Numbered from the stretch's first letter, positions 52,248 through 62,219 are shown. The stretch is 64,000 bases of DNA from Bacteroidales bacterium (GCA_017437125.1 JAFSBV010000019.1:62001-126000); one strand, 5' to 3'. Translations and numbers: made by a program. The notes: generated from the letters alone by a model not told the origin.

Positions 52248-52766
52248 CTACTCACTTACCAATATCCATGCCTCCTTAGGACAGAAGGACTCCTCCTTTA
52301 TCGATCTGTATGATGCTTCCAATTCAACAATATTGTCCGTAGGACACAGAGCAACTGCAATCATTCTGCTGCGGCAGCTTATAAGAACCGGAGAGTATCC
52401 CTTTTCATGTGCCATGTCAAACAATTTCCTTGCATTTGCCTCTTCACGGAAAGCCCCGACCACCACATAGTAGCGGCTGGTCAGCTCCGTGTGCGGTTTT
52501 CCTCCCAACCTGTCGGTTCCGCTCATCGTCACGCCATATGACTTGAGAGAATCCATAGCGGTCAGAGAATCCAGAACGGCCTTTTCCTTTGCCATCCTGA
52601 TCGAATCAAGACGAGCCTGAAGAGCATCCTCCTCGGCCTTGATTATCTCGATCCTCTTCTTTTCTATATCTCCGCTGAGCGGCCTTCCAGCCACGGCACG
52701 CAGGAAGTCACAGCCGGTCACTGTAACCAACATAAGCAAAACAAAGAACAAAGAAGGCTTTTTCAT
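52248..52766 (-). CDS. SPOR-domain lipoprotein
   Basis: A 172-residue outer- or inner-membrane lipoprotein: lipobox VTVTGC at about residues 13-18, a charged helical stalk (IEKKRIEIIKAEEDALQARL), and a C-terminal SPOR-like domain (YYVVVGAFREEANARKLFDMAHEKGYSPVLI, then EASYRSIKEESFCPKEAWILV). SPOR domains bind denuded glycan strands at the septum. Start at the ATG at 52766. Its partner gene is the pseudo-M28/TonB-C fusion, which suggests that both work at the cell wall. Confidence 0.85.
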   Translation of the reverse strand: MKKPSLFFVLLMLVTVTGCDFLRAVAGRPLSGDIEKKRIEIIKAEEDALQARLDSIRMAKEKAVLDSLTAMDSLKSYGVTMSGTDRLGGKPHTELTSRYYVVVGAFREEANARKLFDMAHEKGYSPVLISCRSRMIAVALCPTDNIVELEASYRSIKEESFCPKEAWILVSE

Positions 52767-52864
52767 ACTGTCATAATATTGCACATTCGTGCAAATTTAA
52801 CGATTTAATGCTCTGAGACAAAATTATTCTTGATATATTTGTAATCTTAAACCATTATTCCACA

Positions 52865-54061
52865 TTGAATAAACTGTCACGACATACATATGCCACTGTC
52901 ATCACAGCATTGAGCGCATTCATCTTGCTTTCCTGCCATTACTCCGGAGCTCAGGAAGTGTCGTTTCCAGACAGGTGGAAAGATCCTCTGACAAAGGTAC
53001 GGCCGATATTCGAAGATGACACTGTCACTGTATGCATCTTAGGAGACATGATGATGCATGAAAACCAGATAAGACATGCCGGCAGCGACGGAGGCTACGA
53101 TTTCAGCTCATATTTCAGCCTTATTGAAGATGAGATCCGGAAGGCTGACATAGCGGTAGCGAACATGGAGTTCACACTGGCAGGAGAGCCTTACAGCGGA
53201 TATCCCTGCTTTTCCGCTCCGGATGAGTTTGCAGACTATCTGGCCAAATGCGGATTCGATGTGTTTCTTGCCGCCAACAACCACATATTCGACAAAGGAA
53301 CAGCCGGTGCGGAACGTACGATAATGAAATACCGGGAGCTCGGTGCGACAAATGGAATCAGATTCACCGGCATCGCCGCCGACGAAGATGAGATGAAAGC
53401 CAACACCCCTCTGATCATAAGGAAAAGAGGGGTCAGACTGGCATTCGTAAATGCCACATATGGAACAAACATCGGTCTTACGACACATTGGCCACGGACA
53501 ACAAGGCTTTCCGCACAGGAGGCCATATCAGATGCTCTTTCAAGGGCAGAAGAATCTGATGCAGACATAATCATGGCTTTTCCGCATTGGGGCACCGAAT
53601 ATGTACTGACTCATTCACAGGCACAGGAGAAGACAGCGGCATGGCTGGCAGACAGCGGAGCCGACATGATAATAGGCGCGCATCCGCATGTGATACAGGA
53701 CTTTCAGGTCATGGAGGTATGCAAGGACGGTGAACAGAAATACGTTCCGGTCGCATACTCGCTTGGAAACGCCGTATCGAACATGAGCGCTCCGAACACG
53801 CAGCTGGAGCTCATGGCCGTCGTAAAGATCGTCAGAAAGACAAACGGCGACATAAGGGTTCTGCCTGTCGAATTCACTTACCTCTGGTGTTCACGTCCCG
53901 GAGGATACGGAGACTCATTTACAGTGATTCCAGTGGAAGAGTTTCTCGACAAGAAAGACAAATGGAAGAACAGTCATGACTATGACAAGATGGCATCGAC
54001 ATATGCCCACGTAGCAAGAATAACCGGAATAAAAGACATACATACTATTTCAAATGAGTAA
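52865..54061 (+). CDS. CapA-family lipoprotein with TTG start
   Basis: 398-residue metallophosphatase-fold protein like CapA/PgsA, which in other bacteria serves poly-glutamate capsule production. Lipobox LLSC near residue 24, then ILGDMMMHENQIRHAG (metal ligands), VANMEFTLAG, AANNHIFDKGTAG, FPHWGTEYVLTH, and DMIIGAHPHVIQDFQV. No capsule genes are adjacent, so the substrate is open. No ATG or GTG is available before the signal; the frame starts at TTG 52865, 24 bases after a -7 box (TATATTTG, 52834-52841). Its last eight bases overlap phoH. Confidence 0.86.
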   Translation: MNKLSRHTYATVITALSAFILLSCHYSGAQEVSFPDRWKDPLTKVRPIFEDDTVTVCILGDMMMHENQIRHAGSDGGYDFSSYFSLIEDEIRKADIAVANMEFTLAGEPYSGYPCFSAPDEFADYLAKCGFDVFLAANNHIFDKGTAGAERTIMKYRELGATNGIRFTGIAADEDEMKANTPLIIRKRGVRLAFVNATYGTNIGLTTHWPRTTRLSAQEAISDALSRAEESDADIIMAFPHWGTEYVLTHSQAQEKTAAWLADSGADMIIGAHPHVIQDFQVMEVCKDGEQKYVPVAYSLGNAVSNMSAPNTQLELMAVVKIVRKTNGDIRVLPVEFTYLWCSRPGGYGDSFTVIPVEEFLDKKDKWKNSHDYDKMASTYAHVARITGIKDIHTISNE

Positions 54062-55001
54062 GAAGAACATACAGCTTGAAGCGATCGACCCGATCGAGAT
54101 ATATGGAGCAGCCAACAAGAATCTTGAAGCCTTATGCGGATATTTTCCTGCCCTCAAGGTCGTGGCGAGAGGAAATGAAGTCATCCTGGAGGGAAAGGAT
54201 ACGGATATTGAGGAATTCGAGAAGAAGCTCAGGATGCTTATTGAAAGAAGACGTCATAAGATGAATCTGACACCATATGATGTGGAGGATCTGTTTGACG
54301 GAGATATTTCGCCGGACAGATTCAAGCTGTGCGGAGATTCCGTGATCGTCCATGGAAACGACGGAAAGCCCATCAAGGCGCGCAACCGTACTCAGGAGGA
54401 GATGGTCAAGGCCTATTTTGACAACGACCTGATTTTTGCCGTCGGCCCTGCAGGTACAGGAAAGACCTACGTAGCCATAGCGCTTGCCGTCAGAGCCCTG
54501 AAAAACAGGGAGATAAAGAGGATAATCCTTACACGTCCGGCAGTAGAGGCAGGTGAGAGACTGGGATTCCTTCCAGGAGACCTGAAGGACAAGCTCGATC
54601 CATATCTCCAGCCTCTGTATGATGCTCTGGGCGATATGATTCCGGCAAAAAGACTACAGGAATTCATGGCAGAAGGTACGATTCAGATAGCTCCTCTTGC
54701 ATATATGAGAGGAAGAACGCTGGATAGGGCCTGCGTAATACTTGACGAAGCACAGAACACCAACCTCGGACAGCTGAAGATGTTCCTGACAAGAATGGGA
54801 TGCGATGCCAAATTCATCGTCACCGGAGACGCCAGCCAGATAGACCTCCCGAACAAGAGAGATTCGGGACTCCTCAGAGGAATAGAGCTGACTAAGGATA
54901 TAAAGGGAATCAGGACAATATTCTTCAGGAACGAAGACATTGTCAGACATCCTTTGGTAGCAAAGATTGTCAAGGCATTCGAAAAAGGGGAAACGGTTTG
55001 A
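54054..55001 (+). CDS. phoH: PhoH family ATPase
   Basis: 315-residue P-loop ATPase. N-terminal KH-like region (about 1-80), then NRTQEEMVKAYFDNDLIFAVGPAGTGKTYVAIALA with Walker A GPAGTGKT, LTRPAVEAGERLGFLPGDLKDKLDPYLQPLYDAL, TLDRACVILDEAQNTN (Walker B) and VTGDASQIDLPN. PhoH proteins act in RNA metabolism, possibly with YbeY. Coupled to the capA-like gene by an 8-base overlap. Its stop lies inside the loop of the downstream terminator. Confidence 0.96.
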   Translation: MSKKNIQLEAIDPIEIYGAANKNLEALCGYFPALKVVARGNEVILEGKDTDIEEFEKKLRMLIERRRHKMNLTPYDVEDLFDGDISPDRFKLCGDSVIVHGNDGKPIKARNRTQEEMVKAYFDNDLIFAVGPAGTGKTYVAIALAVRALKNREIKRIILTRPAVEAGERLGFLPGDLKDKLDPYLQPLYDALGDMIPAKRLQEFMAEGTIQIAPLAYMRGRTLDRACVILDEAQNTNLGQLKMFLTRMGCDAKFIVTGDASQIDLPNKRDSGLLRGIELTKDIKGIRTIFFRNEDIVRHPLVAKIVKAFEKGETV

Positions 55002-55014
55002 CCGTCTCCCCTTT
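54984..55014. terminator. phoH terminator overlapping its stop codon
   Basis: Arms 54984-54997 and 55001-55014 pair with one mismatch around TTG; T-rich flank TTTCTTATT. Also A-rich on the other side, so it can serve the convergent TPR gene. Confidence 0.85.
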
Positions 55015-55036
55015 CTTATTCATATGATCACTGTGA

Positions 55037-56359
55037 TTAGAGTGCCTGACCTGTCTTTACAACCTCGTCATACTTCTTGTAACCAGCCTCATACTCAGGA
55101 CCGTTGCTGCTGAAGCGGTAGTAGATGTTCTTAAGGTACTCAGCGATGCTGATCTTAAGCTGCTGATCCTTTGTTACTGCATAAGCCTTCTCGAATGGAT
55201 CAAGAGCGTTCATGAGAGCCTGCTCCATCTGGCCTACGAGCTCATTGTACTTATTGTCATCAAGCTCCTCGCCAGCCTTCTCCTGAAGCTCGATAGCGAG
55301 CTCATAATAAAGGATACCTGCTCCGATGTAACCGAACTCATACTCAGGATTGATCTCAGCGCACTTGTAGTAAGACTCTACAGCCTTCTCTACATTCTTG
55401 AGTTCCTTGTAGATGTTACCCTCTACATAGTAAAGTGATGCGTTGTTAGGCTCGTTCTTCTTAGCCTCGTCAATGAGGACAAAGAGACGGTCTGTGTTCT
55501 CACCGCTTGAGATATAGTAGTTGATGAGACCGATGAGAATGCTCTGGCTCTGTGGGAACATTACGAATCCCTTCTCAAGAACTTCTGCACCCTTCTTTGC
55601 ATCGCCGAGGTTAGTGTAAACGTCGCCAAGCTTTGCGAACACTTCGCCACCCTCATAATAATACTTCTCATCAAGACATCTCTCGAAGAAAGACTTTGCT
55701 CTCTCATAGTCCTTGCCAGCCCATGCAGTGTAACCTGCATTATAGATAGCTGTAGTGTCAACCTGAGCATATGGCTCAGTTGCAGCAGCTGCAGCAGCCT
55801 GCTCGAAAAGCTGACTTGCCTTAGCAAGCTCACCGAACTGATAAGCGGTCATACCTTCATCAAGATACTTGCGAGCGATAACAGAGAGACCTTCAGTGAT
55901 ATCCTTCACCTTTGACTTCTTTGCATCAACCTCATAAGCCTTCTTATATGCATCAAGAGCACCAGCAAGAGCATTCTCGACAACCGGCTTTGTAACATTG
56001 ATGATTACAAGCTGTCCTGCTCCATTGTAATAGAACTCCTTGTCAGCATAAACCTCCTTTACAAGCGGCTCACCACCGACAACTGTCTCTTCAACAGATA
56101 CAGGCTTCTGACCTGCCATGAGAAGCTGAAGCTCCTGCTTTGAAGCACCAAGCCAAACGTTTCCAGCCGGAGCATTATATGCATCCATGTAAGCTGTCGC
56201 AAGCTTTGTCCATGTTGCAACCTTTGTAGCCTTCTTTGCATCTTTTGATGCAGCCTCTGCACTCTCCACGGCCTTCTTTGCAGCCTCCGGAGTCTTGTTC
56301 TGTGCATCAGCGACCTGTACTGAAAGCAGTACTGCCAATGCGATCAAAATTCTTTTCAT
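55037..56359 (-). CDS. Secreted tetratricopeptide-repeat protein
   Basis: 440 residues with signal peptide (ILIALAVLLSVQVADAQ) and about six TPR units between residues 115 and 400 (for example YNAGYTAWAGKDYERAKSFFERCL, EVFAKLGDVYTNLGDAKKGAEVLEKGF, ASLYYVEGNIYKELKNVEKAVESYYKCAEINPEYEFGYIGAGILYYELA, cited here in fragments). Periplasmic scaffold of unknown partner. It follows gyrA by 24 bases; this gyrA-TPR neighbourhood is common in Bacteroidales (recollection). Codon usage is notably uniform, as in highly expressed genes. Confidence 0.9.
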   Translation of the reverse strand: MKRILIALAVLLSVQVADAQNKTPEAAKKAVESAEAASKDAKKATKVATWTKLATAYMDAYNAPAGNVWLGASKQELQLLMAGQKPVSVEETVVGGEPLVKEVYADKEFYYNGAGQLVIINVTKPVVENALAGALDAYKKAYEVDAKKSKVKDITEGLSVIARKYLDEGMTAYQFGELAKASQLFEQAAAAAATEPYAQVDTTAIYNAGYTAWAGKDYERAKSFFERCLDEKYYYEGGEVFAKLGDVYTNLGDAKKGAEVLEKGFVMFPQSQSILIGLINYYISSGENTDRLFVLIDEAKKNEPNNASLYYVEGNIYKELKNVEKAVESYYKCAEINPEYEFGYIGAGILYYELAIELQEKAGEELDDNKYNELVGQMEQALMNALDPFEKAYAVTKDQQLKISIAEYLKNIYYRFSSNGPEYEAGYKKYDEVVKTGQAL

Positions 56360-56383
56360 AATGTTGTGGTATTAAGTTGATTA

Positions 56384-58882
56384 TCAATTGTTTTCTTCTG
56401 TCTGCTGCGGAGTATCTTCCTCTGATTTGTTCACTGCTGAAATCGCTGCGATGGAATCACCTTCCTTGATATTGATAAGACGGACTCCCTGGGTCGCACG
56501 TCCGGCAACCTTGATGTCAGCCACCGACATCCTGATTGTGATTCCCGAGCGGTTTATGATCATCAGGTCATTGTCATCAGTGACATTCTTCATTGCCACA
56601 AGTTCACCTGTCTTTTCTGTGATATTCAGTGTCTTTACACCCTTTCCACCTCTGCTGGTCTTACGATATTCCTCGAAGTCTGAACGTTTTCCATAGCCAT
56701 GCGCGCTGACTACAAGCAGGCTGTGAGCCTGTGAGTCTTCAGCGGCCGGATCATAAGCTATCATTCCTATTACTTCATCGTCTTCATCAATATTTATGCC
56801 ACGGACTCCTGAAGCGGTTCTGCCAAGCGCCCTGGCATCACTCTCATCGAAGCGGCAGCATCTTCCGTGACGGCCTGCAAGGAGGATTTCGCTATGTCCG
56901 TTTGTCATGACTGCATCGAGAAGTTCGTCACCATCGCGCACGGTAATGGCGATGACACCGTTTGTCCTTGGTCTTGAATATGCCTCAAGAGATGTCTTCT
57001 TGATGATTCCCCTCTTCGTTCCGAGAACGATGTAATTATTATTGATATATTCCTCGTCCTTGAGGTTCTTCACGTTGAGATATGTCTTGATCTTGTCGTC
57101 CGGCTCGATGTTGATGACGTTCTGGATGGCACGTCCCTTAGAAGCACGCGATCCTTCCGGAATCTCATATACCTTGAGCCAGTAGCAGCGACCGTTCTGA
57201 GTGAAGAGCAGCATGGTGCTGTGCATGTTCGCCACATAGATATGCTCGATGAAGTCCTCCTCTCTCGTAGCACTTCCCTTCATACCTACACCTCCCCTGT
57301 TCTGGAGACGATATTCGGTAAGGGATGTTCTCTTGATGTATCCGAGATGAGAAATGGTGATAACCACATCCTCGTCAGCATAGAAGTCCTCCGGATTGAA
57401 TTCCTCGGCAGAAAGCGCGATCTCTGTCCTTCTGGCATCGCCATATTTCTCCTTCATCTCGAGGGTCTCGTCCTTGATGATCTGCATCTGCATGCTCTCG
57501 TTTGCAAGAACATCCTCACAGTATCTGATGAACTTCATGAGCTCGTCATATTCGCTCTGGAGCTTCTCACGCTCGAGTCCGGTGAGCTGGCGGAGACGCA
57601 TCTCGACGATGGCTGTAGCCTGAACATCGGTAAAGCCGAAAGTAGCCATAAGTTCGCTCTTGGCATCATCGACACTCTTTGAAGATCGTATAATATTGAT
57701 TATCTGATCAATAACATCAAGCGCCTTGAGAAGTCCCTCGAGGATATGGGCCCTCTTCTGAGCCTTTTCAAGATCGAACTTCGTCCTTCTTACGATGACG
57801 TCATGTCTATGTCTTACGAAATACTTGATAAGCTGCTTGAGATTGAGCGTACGTGGACGTCCGTTCACAAGAGCCACATTGTTCACAGAGAAGCTTGACT
57901 GGAGCGGAGAATATTTGTAAAGCATGTTGAGGACCACATTGGCATTTGCATCCTTCTTCAGCCTTATGACTATACGCACTCCCTTCATGGTAGTCTCGTC
58001 GTTGATATATGCGATACCGTCGATCTTCTTTGTCTCGACAAGCTCGGCGATCTTCTCGATCATCTCACGCTTGTTGACCATATAAGGGATCTCTGTCACC
58101 ACGATAGTCTCCCTTCCAGAATCGCTTATCTCGATCTCTGTCTTTGAGCGGATCACGATACGTCCGCGTCCTGTCTCGAATGCATCCTTGATGCCCTGAC
58201 GTCCCTGGATTATACCTCCTGTAGGGAAATCCGGACCCTTGACATACTGCATGAGCTCTTCCACAGTGATTTCAGGATTGTCAACATATGCGCAGATCGC
58301 ATCGCAGCACTCCGAAAGATTGTGCGGAGCCATGTTTGTAGCCATACCTACGGCGATACCTGAGGATCCGTTCAGAAGAAGAAGCGGAACCTTTGTCGGA
58401 AGCACTGTCGGCTCCTGAAGAGAGTCGTCGAAGTTGTTCTGGAAATCAACCGTATCCTTGTCAAGGTCTGCAAGGACCTCATCTGAAAGCTTTGAAAGTT
58501 TTGCCTCAGTATAACGCATCGCCGCTACCGGGTCACCGTCCATTGAACCGAAGTTACCCTGACCGAACACAAGCGGATATCTGAGACTCCAGTCCTGTGC
58601 CATACGCGCCATGGCATCATAAACGCTTGAGTCTCCGTGCGGATGGAACTTACCGAGAACCTCTCCGACGATACGTGCAGACTTCTTTGTCTGGCTTGTA
58701 TGTCTGAGTCCCAGTCCGTCCATGCCGAACAGCACTCTTCTATGTACAGGTTTGAAACCGTCCCTCACATCAGGCAGTGCGCGGGAAACAATGACCGACA
58801 TCGAATAATCGATGTACGCGCTTCTCATCTGCTGGTCTATGTTCACCTGCTCGATCCTACCTGTCTTTACCTCATTTTCCAT
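56384..58882 (-). CDS. gyrA: DNA gyrase subunit A
   Basis: 832 residues from the ATG at 58882 (the frame is open further but crosses the promoter). Breakage-reunion domain with [10 protein letters not shown] (residues 80-89; Ser85 and Asp89 are the quinolone-sensitive wild-type states at the E. coli 83/87 positions) and catalytic Tyr124 in AMRYTEA. The C-terminal domain has six-bladed pinwheel repeats and a GyrA box as SRGGKG (first residue differs from the usual Gln). Acidic, Gln/Asn-containing tail. Promoter TAACTTTG at 58929-58922 on the minus strand, opposed to the Clp promoter. Confidence 0.97.
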   Translation of the reverse strand: MENEVKTGRIEQVNIDQQMRSAYIDYSMSVIVSRALPDVRDGFKPVHRRVLFGMDGLGLRHTSQTKKSARIVGEVLGKFHPHGDSSVYDAMARMAQDWSLRYPLVFGQGNFGSMDGDPVAAMRYTEAKLSKLSDEVLADLDKDTVDFQNNFDDSLQEPTVLPTKVPLLLLNGSSGIAVGMATNMAPHNLSECCDAICAYVDNPEITVEELMQYVKGPDFPTGGIIQGRQGIKDAFETGRGRIVIRSKTEIEISDSGRETIVVTEIPYMVNKREMIEKIAELVETKKIDGIAYINDETTMKGVRIVIRLKKDANANVVLNMLYKYSPLQSSFSVNNVALVNGRPRTLNLKQLIKYFVRHRHDVIVRRTKFDLEKAQKRAHILEGLLKALDVIDQIINIIRSSKSVDDAKSELMATFGFTDVQATAIVEMRLRQLTGLEREKLQSEYDELMKFIRYCEDVLANESMQMQIIKDETLEMKEKYGDARRTEIALSAEEFNPEDFYADEDVVITISHLGYIKRTSLTEYRLQNRGGVGMKGSATREEDFIEHIYVANMHSTMLLFTQNGRCYWLKVYEIPEGSRASKGRAIQNVINIEPDDKIKTYLNVKNLKDEEYINNNYIVLGTKRGIIKKTSLEAYSRPRTNGVIAITVRDGDELLDAVMTNGHSEILLAGRHGRCCRFDESDARALGRTASGVRGINIDEDDEVIGMIAYDPAAEDSQAHSLLVVSAHGYGKRSDFEEYRKTSRGGKGVKTLNITEKTGELVAMKNVTDDNDLMIINRSGITIRMSVADIKVAGRATQGVRLINIKEGDSIAAISAVNKSEEDTPQQTEENN

Positions 58883-58917
58883 ATATGATATTTTACTTTT
58901 TGACTTGATTATACATC

Positions 58918-58949
58918 TTGGCAAAGTTAATAAAAATTTAGTAATTTTG
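58918..58949. promoter_or_regulatory. Overlapping divergent promoters of gyrA and the Clp ATPase gene
   Basis: Plus strand: TTG at 58918-58920, 21 bases, TAATTTTG at 58942-58949. Minus strand: TAACTTTG at 58929-58922. The two -7 boxes are 12 bases apart, so the genes are likely to compete for polymerase. Confidence 0.55.
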
Positions 58950-58999
58950 TGCAATCAATATCGTTTTTCGAGTTACACCGACTTATTTTCTTGCATAAC

Positions 59000-61339
59000 A
59001 TGGAGATCAGCATATCAGACGAGCTCAGCTCGATTATAAATTACTCAAGAGAAGAGGCCATGAGGACGGGAAGCTACGGCATTGCACCCGATCATCTTTT
59101 CCTCGGAATAATCCGCCACAGGGAGAATACCGCGGCCGATACGCTGCGCGGTGTCATGGTTGATATCGAGGAAATGAAGCAATTCATCGACGAAAAGATT
59201 TTCACGAACGAGCATATCCCCTATTCGGACATCGACAAGGTATCGTTTTCAAGAGGCACACAGAATGTTCTGAGTTTCACCATACTTGAAGCCACAAGAC
59301 TCCGCACCAGTCAGGCGTCCTCACAGCATCTGCTTCTGGCACTCTGCAAGGCCGGCAGCTCATACGGAAGTACATATCTGCACGATCTGGGCATCGATTA
59401 CGGGCACATATACAAGTATATGGAAAAGAACAGTATGCTGGATGCCGGCACTGCCGACGGGGCCGATGACGAGGACAGGAAGGACGAGGAAGTGCCTCAC
59501 ATACATATCAGGGCGGCATATGAGGAGAAGAAGGAAGAACCGGAGACTTCACCTCTCGAAGAGTTCGGATACGACATAACGAAAGCTGCACGAGAAGGCA
59601 GACTCGATCCGCTTGTAGGACGTGAAGACGAAATACAGAGGGTGATACAGATCCTGGGACGAAGGAGAAAGAACAATCCGATGCTTGTCGGAGACCCTGG
59701 AGCAGGTAAGTCAGCCATAGTCGAGGGTATCGCCATAAAGATAGTTACCGGAGACATCCCGCCGGCACTTGCCGACAAGCGTCTTGTCTCGCTTGACCTC
59801 GGTTCGATAGTCGCCGGAACGAAATACCGTGGAGATTTTGAAAAAAGGCTCAAGGCCATCACAAACGAGGTTTCTGCAAGTCCTGACGTCATTCTCTTCA
59901 TTGACGAATTCCACACCATTGTCGGAGCCGGAGGAGCATCAGGAAGCCTTGACGCGGCAAACATGTTGAAGCCGGCTCTTGCCCGCGGCGATATCCAGTG
60001 CATCGGAGCCACTACAATGGATGAATTCAGGAAGATAATCGAAAAGGACGGAGCACTTGACAGGAGATTCCAGAAGATCGTCGTGGAGCATACCGACATA
60101 CCTCAGACCATATCCATCCTGGACAGGCTCAAGACTAATTACGAGAAGCATCATAACGTCATCTATACAGACGGGGCCATAGAGGCATGTGTCAGGATGT
60201 CTGACAGATACATCACGGACAGATGTCTTCCTGACAAGGCGATCGACGCTATGGATGAAGCCGGATCGATGGTCCGTCTGAAGAATCCGAAAAAGACTGG
60301 GCACGTCACTGCTGAAGATGTTGCTTCCGTGATATCAAAGATGACAGGCATCCCTTCCGGCAGGATTGCCGAAGGGGAAGGAAGCAAGCTCATCAAGATG
60401 AAGGCAAAGCTTCAGAGCAGGATCATTGGACAGGATGAGGCAATAGAGAAGGTTGTACGTGCAATACAGCGCAACAGGGCTGGCATCAAGGATCCCGGAA
60501 AGCCTATCGGAACCTTCATGTTCTTCGGACCGACAGGAGTAGGAAAGACGCAGCTGGCAAAGTCACTTGCAGAGTATCTCTTTGATTCTGAGGACAATAT
60601 GATAAGGCTTGACATGAGCGAATACATGGAGAAGTTCAATATTTCAAGACTCATAGGAGCTCCTCCGGGATATATCGGATTCGAAGACGGAGGACAGCTC
60701 AGCGAACGCGTAAGACGCAAGCCATATTGCGTGGTTCTTCTTGACGAGATAGAAAAAGCCCATCCTGATGTGTTCAATGTACTGCTTCAGGTCATGGATG
60801 AAGGCAGGCTGACTGACAGCAACGGAAGGACCGTAAGCTTCAGGAACACGATAGTGATAATGACATCGAATGTGGGAAGCCGTGAACTGGAAGAGTACGG
60901 AAGCGGAGTAGGCTTCAGCACGTCAGGCAGAAATGTAAGCGGAAACAGGAAGGCTGTCCTGGAAAAGGCTGTGAAAAAAGCCTTCCCTCCTGAATTCATA
61001 AACAGGGTGGATGAACAGATTTTCTTCAATCCGCTCACGCGTGAGGACATAGAGAAGATCATCGACATCGAGCTCAAGGGACTCAAGAAGCGGGTGAAGG
61101 ATGCCGGCTTCGATCTTTCAGTCACACCTTCGGCAAAGAGATTCGTTGCCGAAGACGGATATGATCCGAGCTATGGTGCCAGACCGCTCAAACGTGCCAT
61201 ACAGAAGCATATAGAGGATCCTGTGTCAGAGCACATCATAATGAGCAGGATGATGTCCGGCAGGAAGCATGAGGAACATGCCGGAATAAGGGTGGCACTG
61301 AACGGAGAGAAGGACGGTACTGTTGTCGAATGGCGTTAG
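59000..61339 (+). CDS. clpC: Clp AAA+ unfoldase (ClpA/ClpC type) without M-domain
   Basis: 779 residues from the ATG at 59000. N-domain 1-140 (two Clp repeats), AAA1 with Walker A GDPGAGKS (231-238), AAA2 with GPTGVGKT (513-520), and the ClpP-contact loop as VGF (637-639), so it should feed proteins to ClpP. Between the AAA modules, ITDRCLPDKAIDAMDEAGSMVRLK leads directly into TGHVTAEDVASVISKMTGIPSGR without the coiled-coil M-domain that ClpC proteins have there. In that respect it looks like ClpA, although many motifs (KNNPMLVGDPGAGKSAIVEGIA, in parts) are shared by both. No adaptor gene such as clpS is adjacent. Confidence 0.92.
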   Translation: MEISISDELSSIINYSREEAMRTGSYGIAPDHLFLGIIRHRENTAADTLRGVMVDIEEMKQFIDEKIFTNEHIPYSDIDKVSFSRGTQNVLSFTILEATRLRTSQASSQHLLLALCKAGSSYGSTYLHDLGIDYGHIYKYMEKNSMLDAGTADGADDEDRKDEEVPHIHIRAAYEEKKEEPETSPLEEFGYDITKAAREGRLDPLVGREDEIQRVIQILGRRRKNNPMLVGDPGAGKSAIVEGIAIKIVTGDIPPALADKRLVSLDLGSIVAGTKYRGDFEKRLKAITNEVSASPDVILFIDEFHTIVGAGGASGSLDAANMLKPALARGDIQCIGATTMDEFRKIIEKDGALDRRFQKIVVEHTDIPQTISILDRLKTNYEKHHNVIYTDGAIEACVRMSDRYITDRCLPDKAIDAMDEAGSMVRLKNPKKTGHVTAEDVASVISKMTGIPSGRIAEGEGSKLIKMKAKLQSRIIGQDEAIEKVVRAIQRNRAGIKDPGKPIGTFMFFGPTGVGKTQLAKSLAEYLFDSEDNMIRLDMSEYMEKFNISRLIGAPPGYIGFEDGGQLSERVRRKPYCVVLLDEIEKAHPDVFNVLLQVMDEGRLTDSNGRTVSFRNTIVIMTSNVGSRELEEYGSGVGFSTSGRNVSGNRKAVLEKAVKKAFPPEFINRVDEQIFFNPLTREDIEKIIDIELKGLKKRVKDAGFDLSVTPSAKRFVAEDGYDPSYGARPLKRAIQKHIEDPVSEHIIMSRMMSGRKHEEHAGIRVALNGEKDGTVVEWR

Positions 61340-61458
61340 GCCACGCATACATCCATGAGTTCGAGATCCATCTCGTTTATCATGTCAACGAGAGTCATGT
61401 AGGATGTTTCCGAAGAGATCATCGTGCTGATGAATGAGAGAGTGTTATCGGTATTCAT
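61336..61458 (-). CDS. 40-residue ORF with strong promoter
   Basis: Small acidic peptide, MNTDNTLSFISTMISSETSY followed by MTLVDMINEMDLELMDVCVA. Six of 40 residues are Met; one Cys near the end; no signal peptide or membrane segment. It belongs to no family I recognise. Support comes from the upstream region: a perfect -7 box TACCTTTG (61502-61495), a palindrome at a spacing identical to that in the addB promoter, and an A-rich 36-base leader of the Bacteroidetes type. The stop overlaps the end of the convergent Clp gene. Could be a regulatory small protein or a peptide precursor; function unknown. Confidence 0.45.
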   Translation of the reverse strand: MNTDNTLSFISTMISSETSYMTLVDMINEMDLELMDVCVA

Positions 61459-61494
61459 ATCTTTATGTTTTAATTGTTTTCCTTAACGTTGATG

Positions 61495-61531
61495 CAAAGG
61501 TACGCCCACCTTGTGCCAACATACGGCACAA
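61495..61531 (-). promoter_or_regulatory. Promoter with TTGTGCC-N7-GGCACAA palindrome
   Basis: -7 box TACCTTTG (61502 to 61495). Palindrome at 61511-61531, arms TTGTGCC and GGCACAA, N7 centre; its GTGCC core is ten bases from the -7 box, as at addB. Confidence 0.55.
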
Positions 61532-61553
61532 AAAGGGCTTTTCAGTAAAAAAA

Positions 61554-62219
61554 ATGACAAGACTGGCGATATTTGACCTCGACGGAACCCTTCTGGACAC
61601 ACGGAAGGACATTGCAGACGCATGCAACCATGCATTGAGGATGTGCGGATGCCCGGAAAGAAGGCTTGAAGAATACAACATGTTCGTCGGAAGAGGAATC
61701 ATGAACCTCTTCAGGAACTCACTACCTTCAGACAGACGAGATGAAGAGACTGTGCTGAAGATGAAGGAATATTTCGTTCCATATTACAATGAGCATATTG
61801 CAGACAGCACCAGACCGTATCCTGGTATCCTCGACATGCTGGATTGCCTGAAGAGAGCTGGAATCAAAGTCGCAGTAGCTTCAAACAAATATCAGGAGGG
61901 AACGGAGCTTCTTGTGAACAGATATTTCAGGGAATACGGTTTCTGCAGCATTTTGGGACAGAGGGACGGAAGACCGATAAAACCGGATCCTGAGATAATT
62001 CACGAAATCATGGAATCAGTTCCGGGCATAAGTATTGATGAAATCGTTTATTGCGGAGATTCTGATGTTGACATGCTGACAGGAAGGAACGCCGGAGTCC
62101 GTACCATTGGTGTGACATGGGGATTCAGGACAAGAGAAGAACTTTCAGCCTGCAATCCTTGGCTATTGGTCGAAAATCCGGAAGAAATCACGAAGGCAGT
62201 CGTACAGGATTCCGAATAA
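61554..62219 (+). CDS. HAD-family phosphatase, phosphoglycolate phosphatase-like
   Basis: 221 residues. HAD motif I FDLDGTLLDTRKDI at residues 6-19, motif II ASNKY in VAVASNKYQEG, motif III and IV region KPDPEIIHEIM and YCGDSDVDMLTGRNAG. The helical cap between motifs (CNHALRMCGCPERRLEEYNMFVGRG) is type C1, as in Gph. Probably removes phosphate from phosphoglycolate or a sugar phosphate. Start at the ATG at 61554, just before the motif; the frame is open upstream, but that would place it within the divergent control region. Confidence 0.92.
   Translation: MTRLAIFDLDGTLLDTRKDIADACNHALRMCGCPERRLEEYNMFVGRGIMNLFRNSLPSDRRDEETVLKMKEYFVPYYNEHIADSTRPYPGILDMLDCLKRAGIKVAVASNKYQEGTELLVNRYFREYGFCSILGQRDGRPIKPDPEIIHEIMESVPGISIDEIVYCGDSDVDMLTGRNAGVRTIGVTWGFRTREELSACNPWLLVENPEEITKAVVQDSE

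Noticed and set aside
61434-61553. N-terminal extension of the HAD phosphatase
   Set aside because: It would cover the divergent promoter and palindrome; HAD motif I follows directly after the ATG at 61554.
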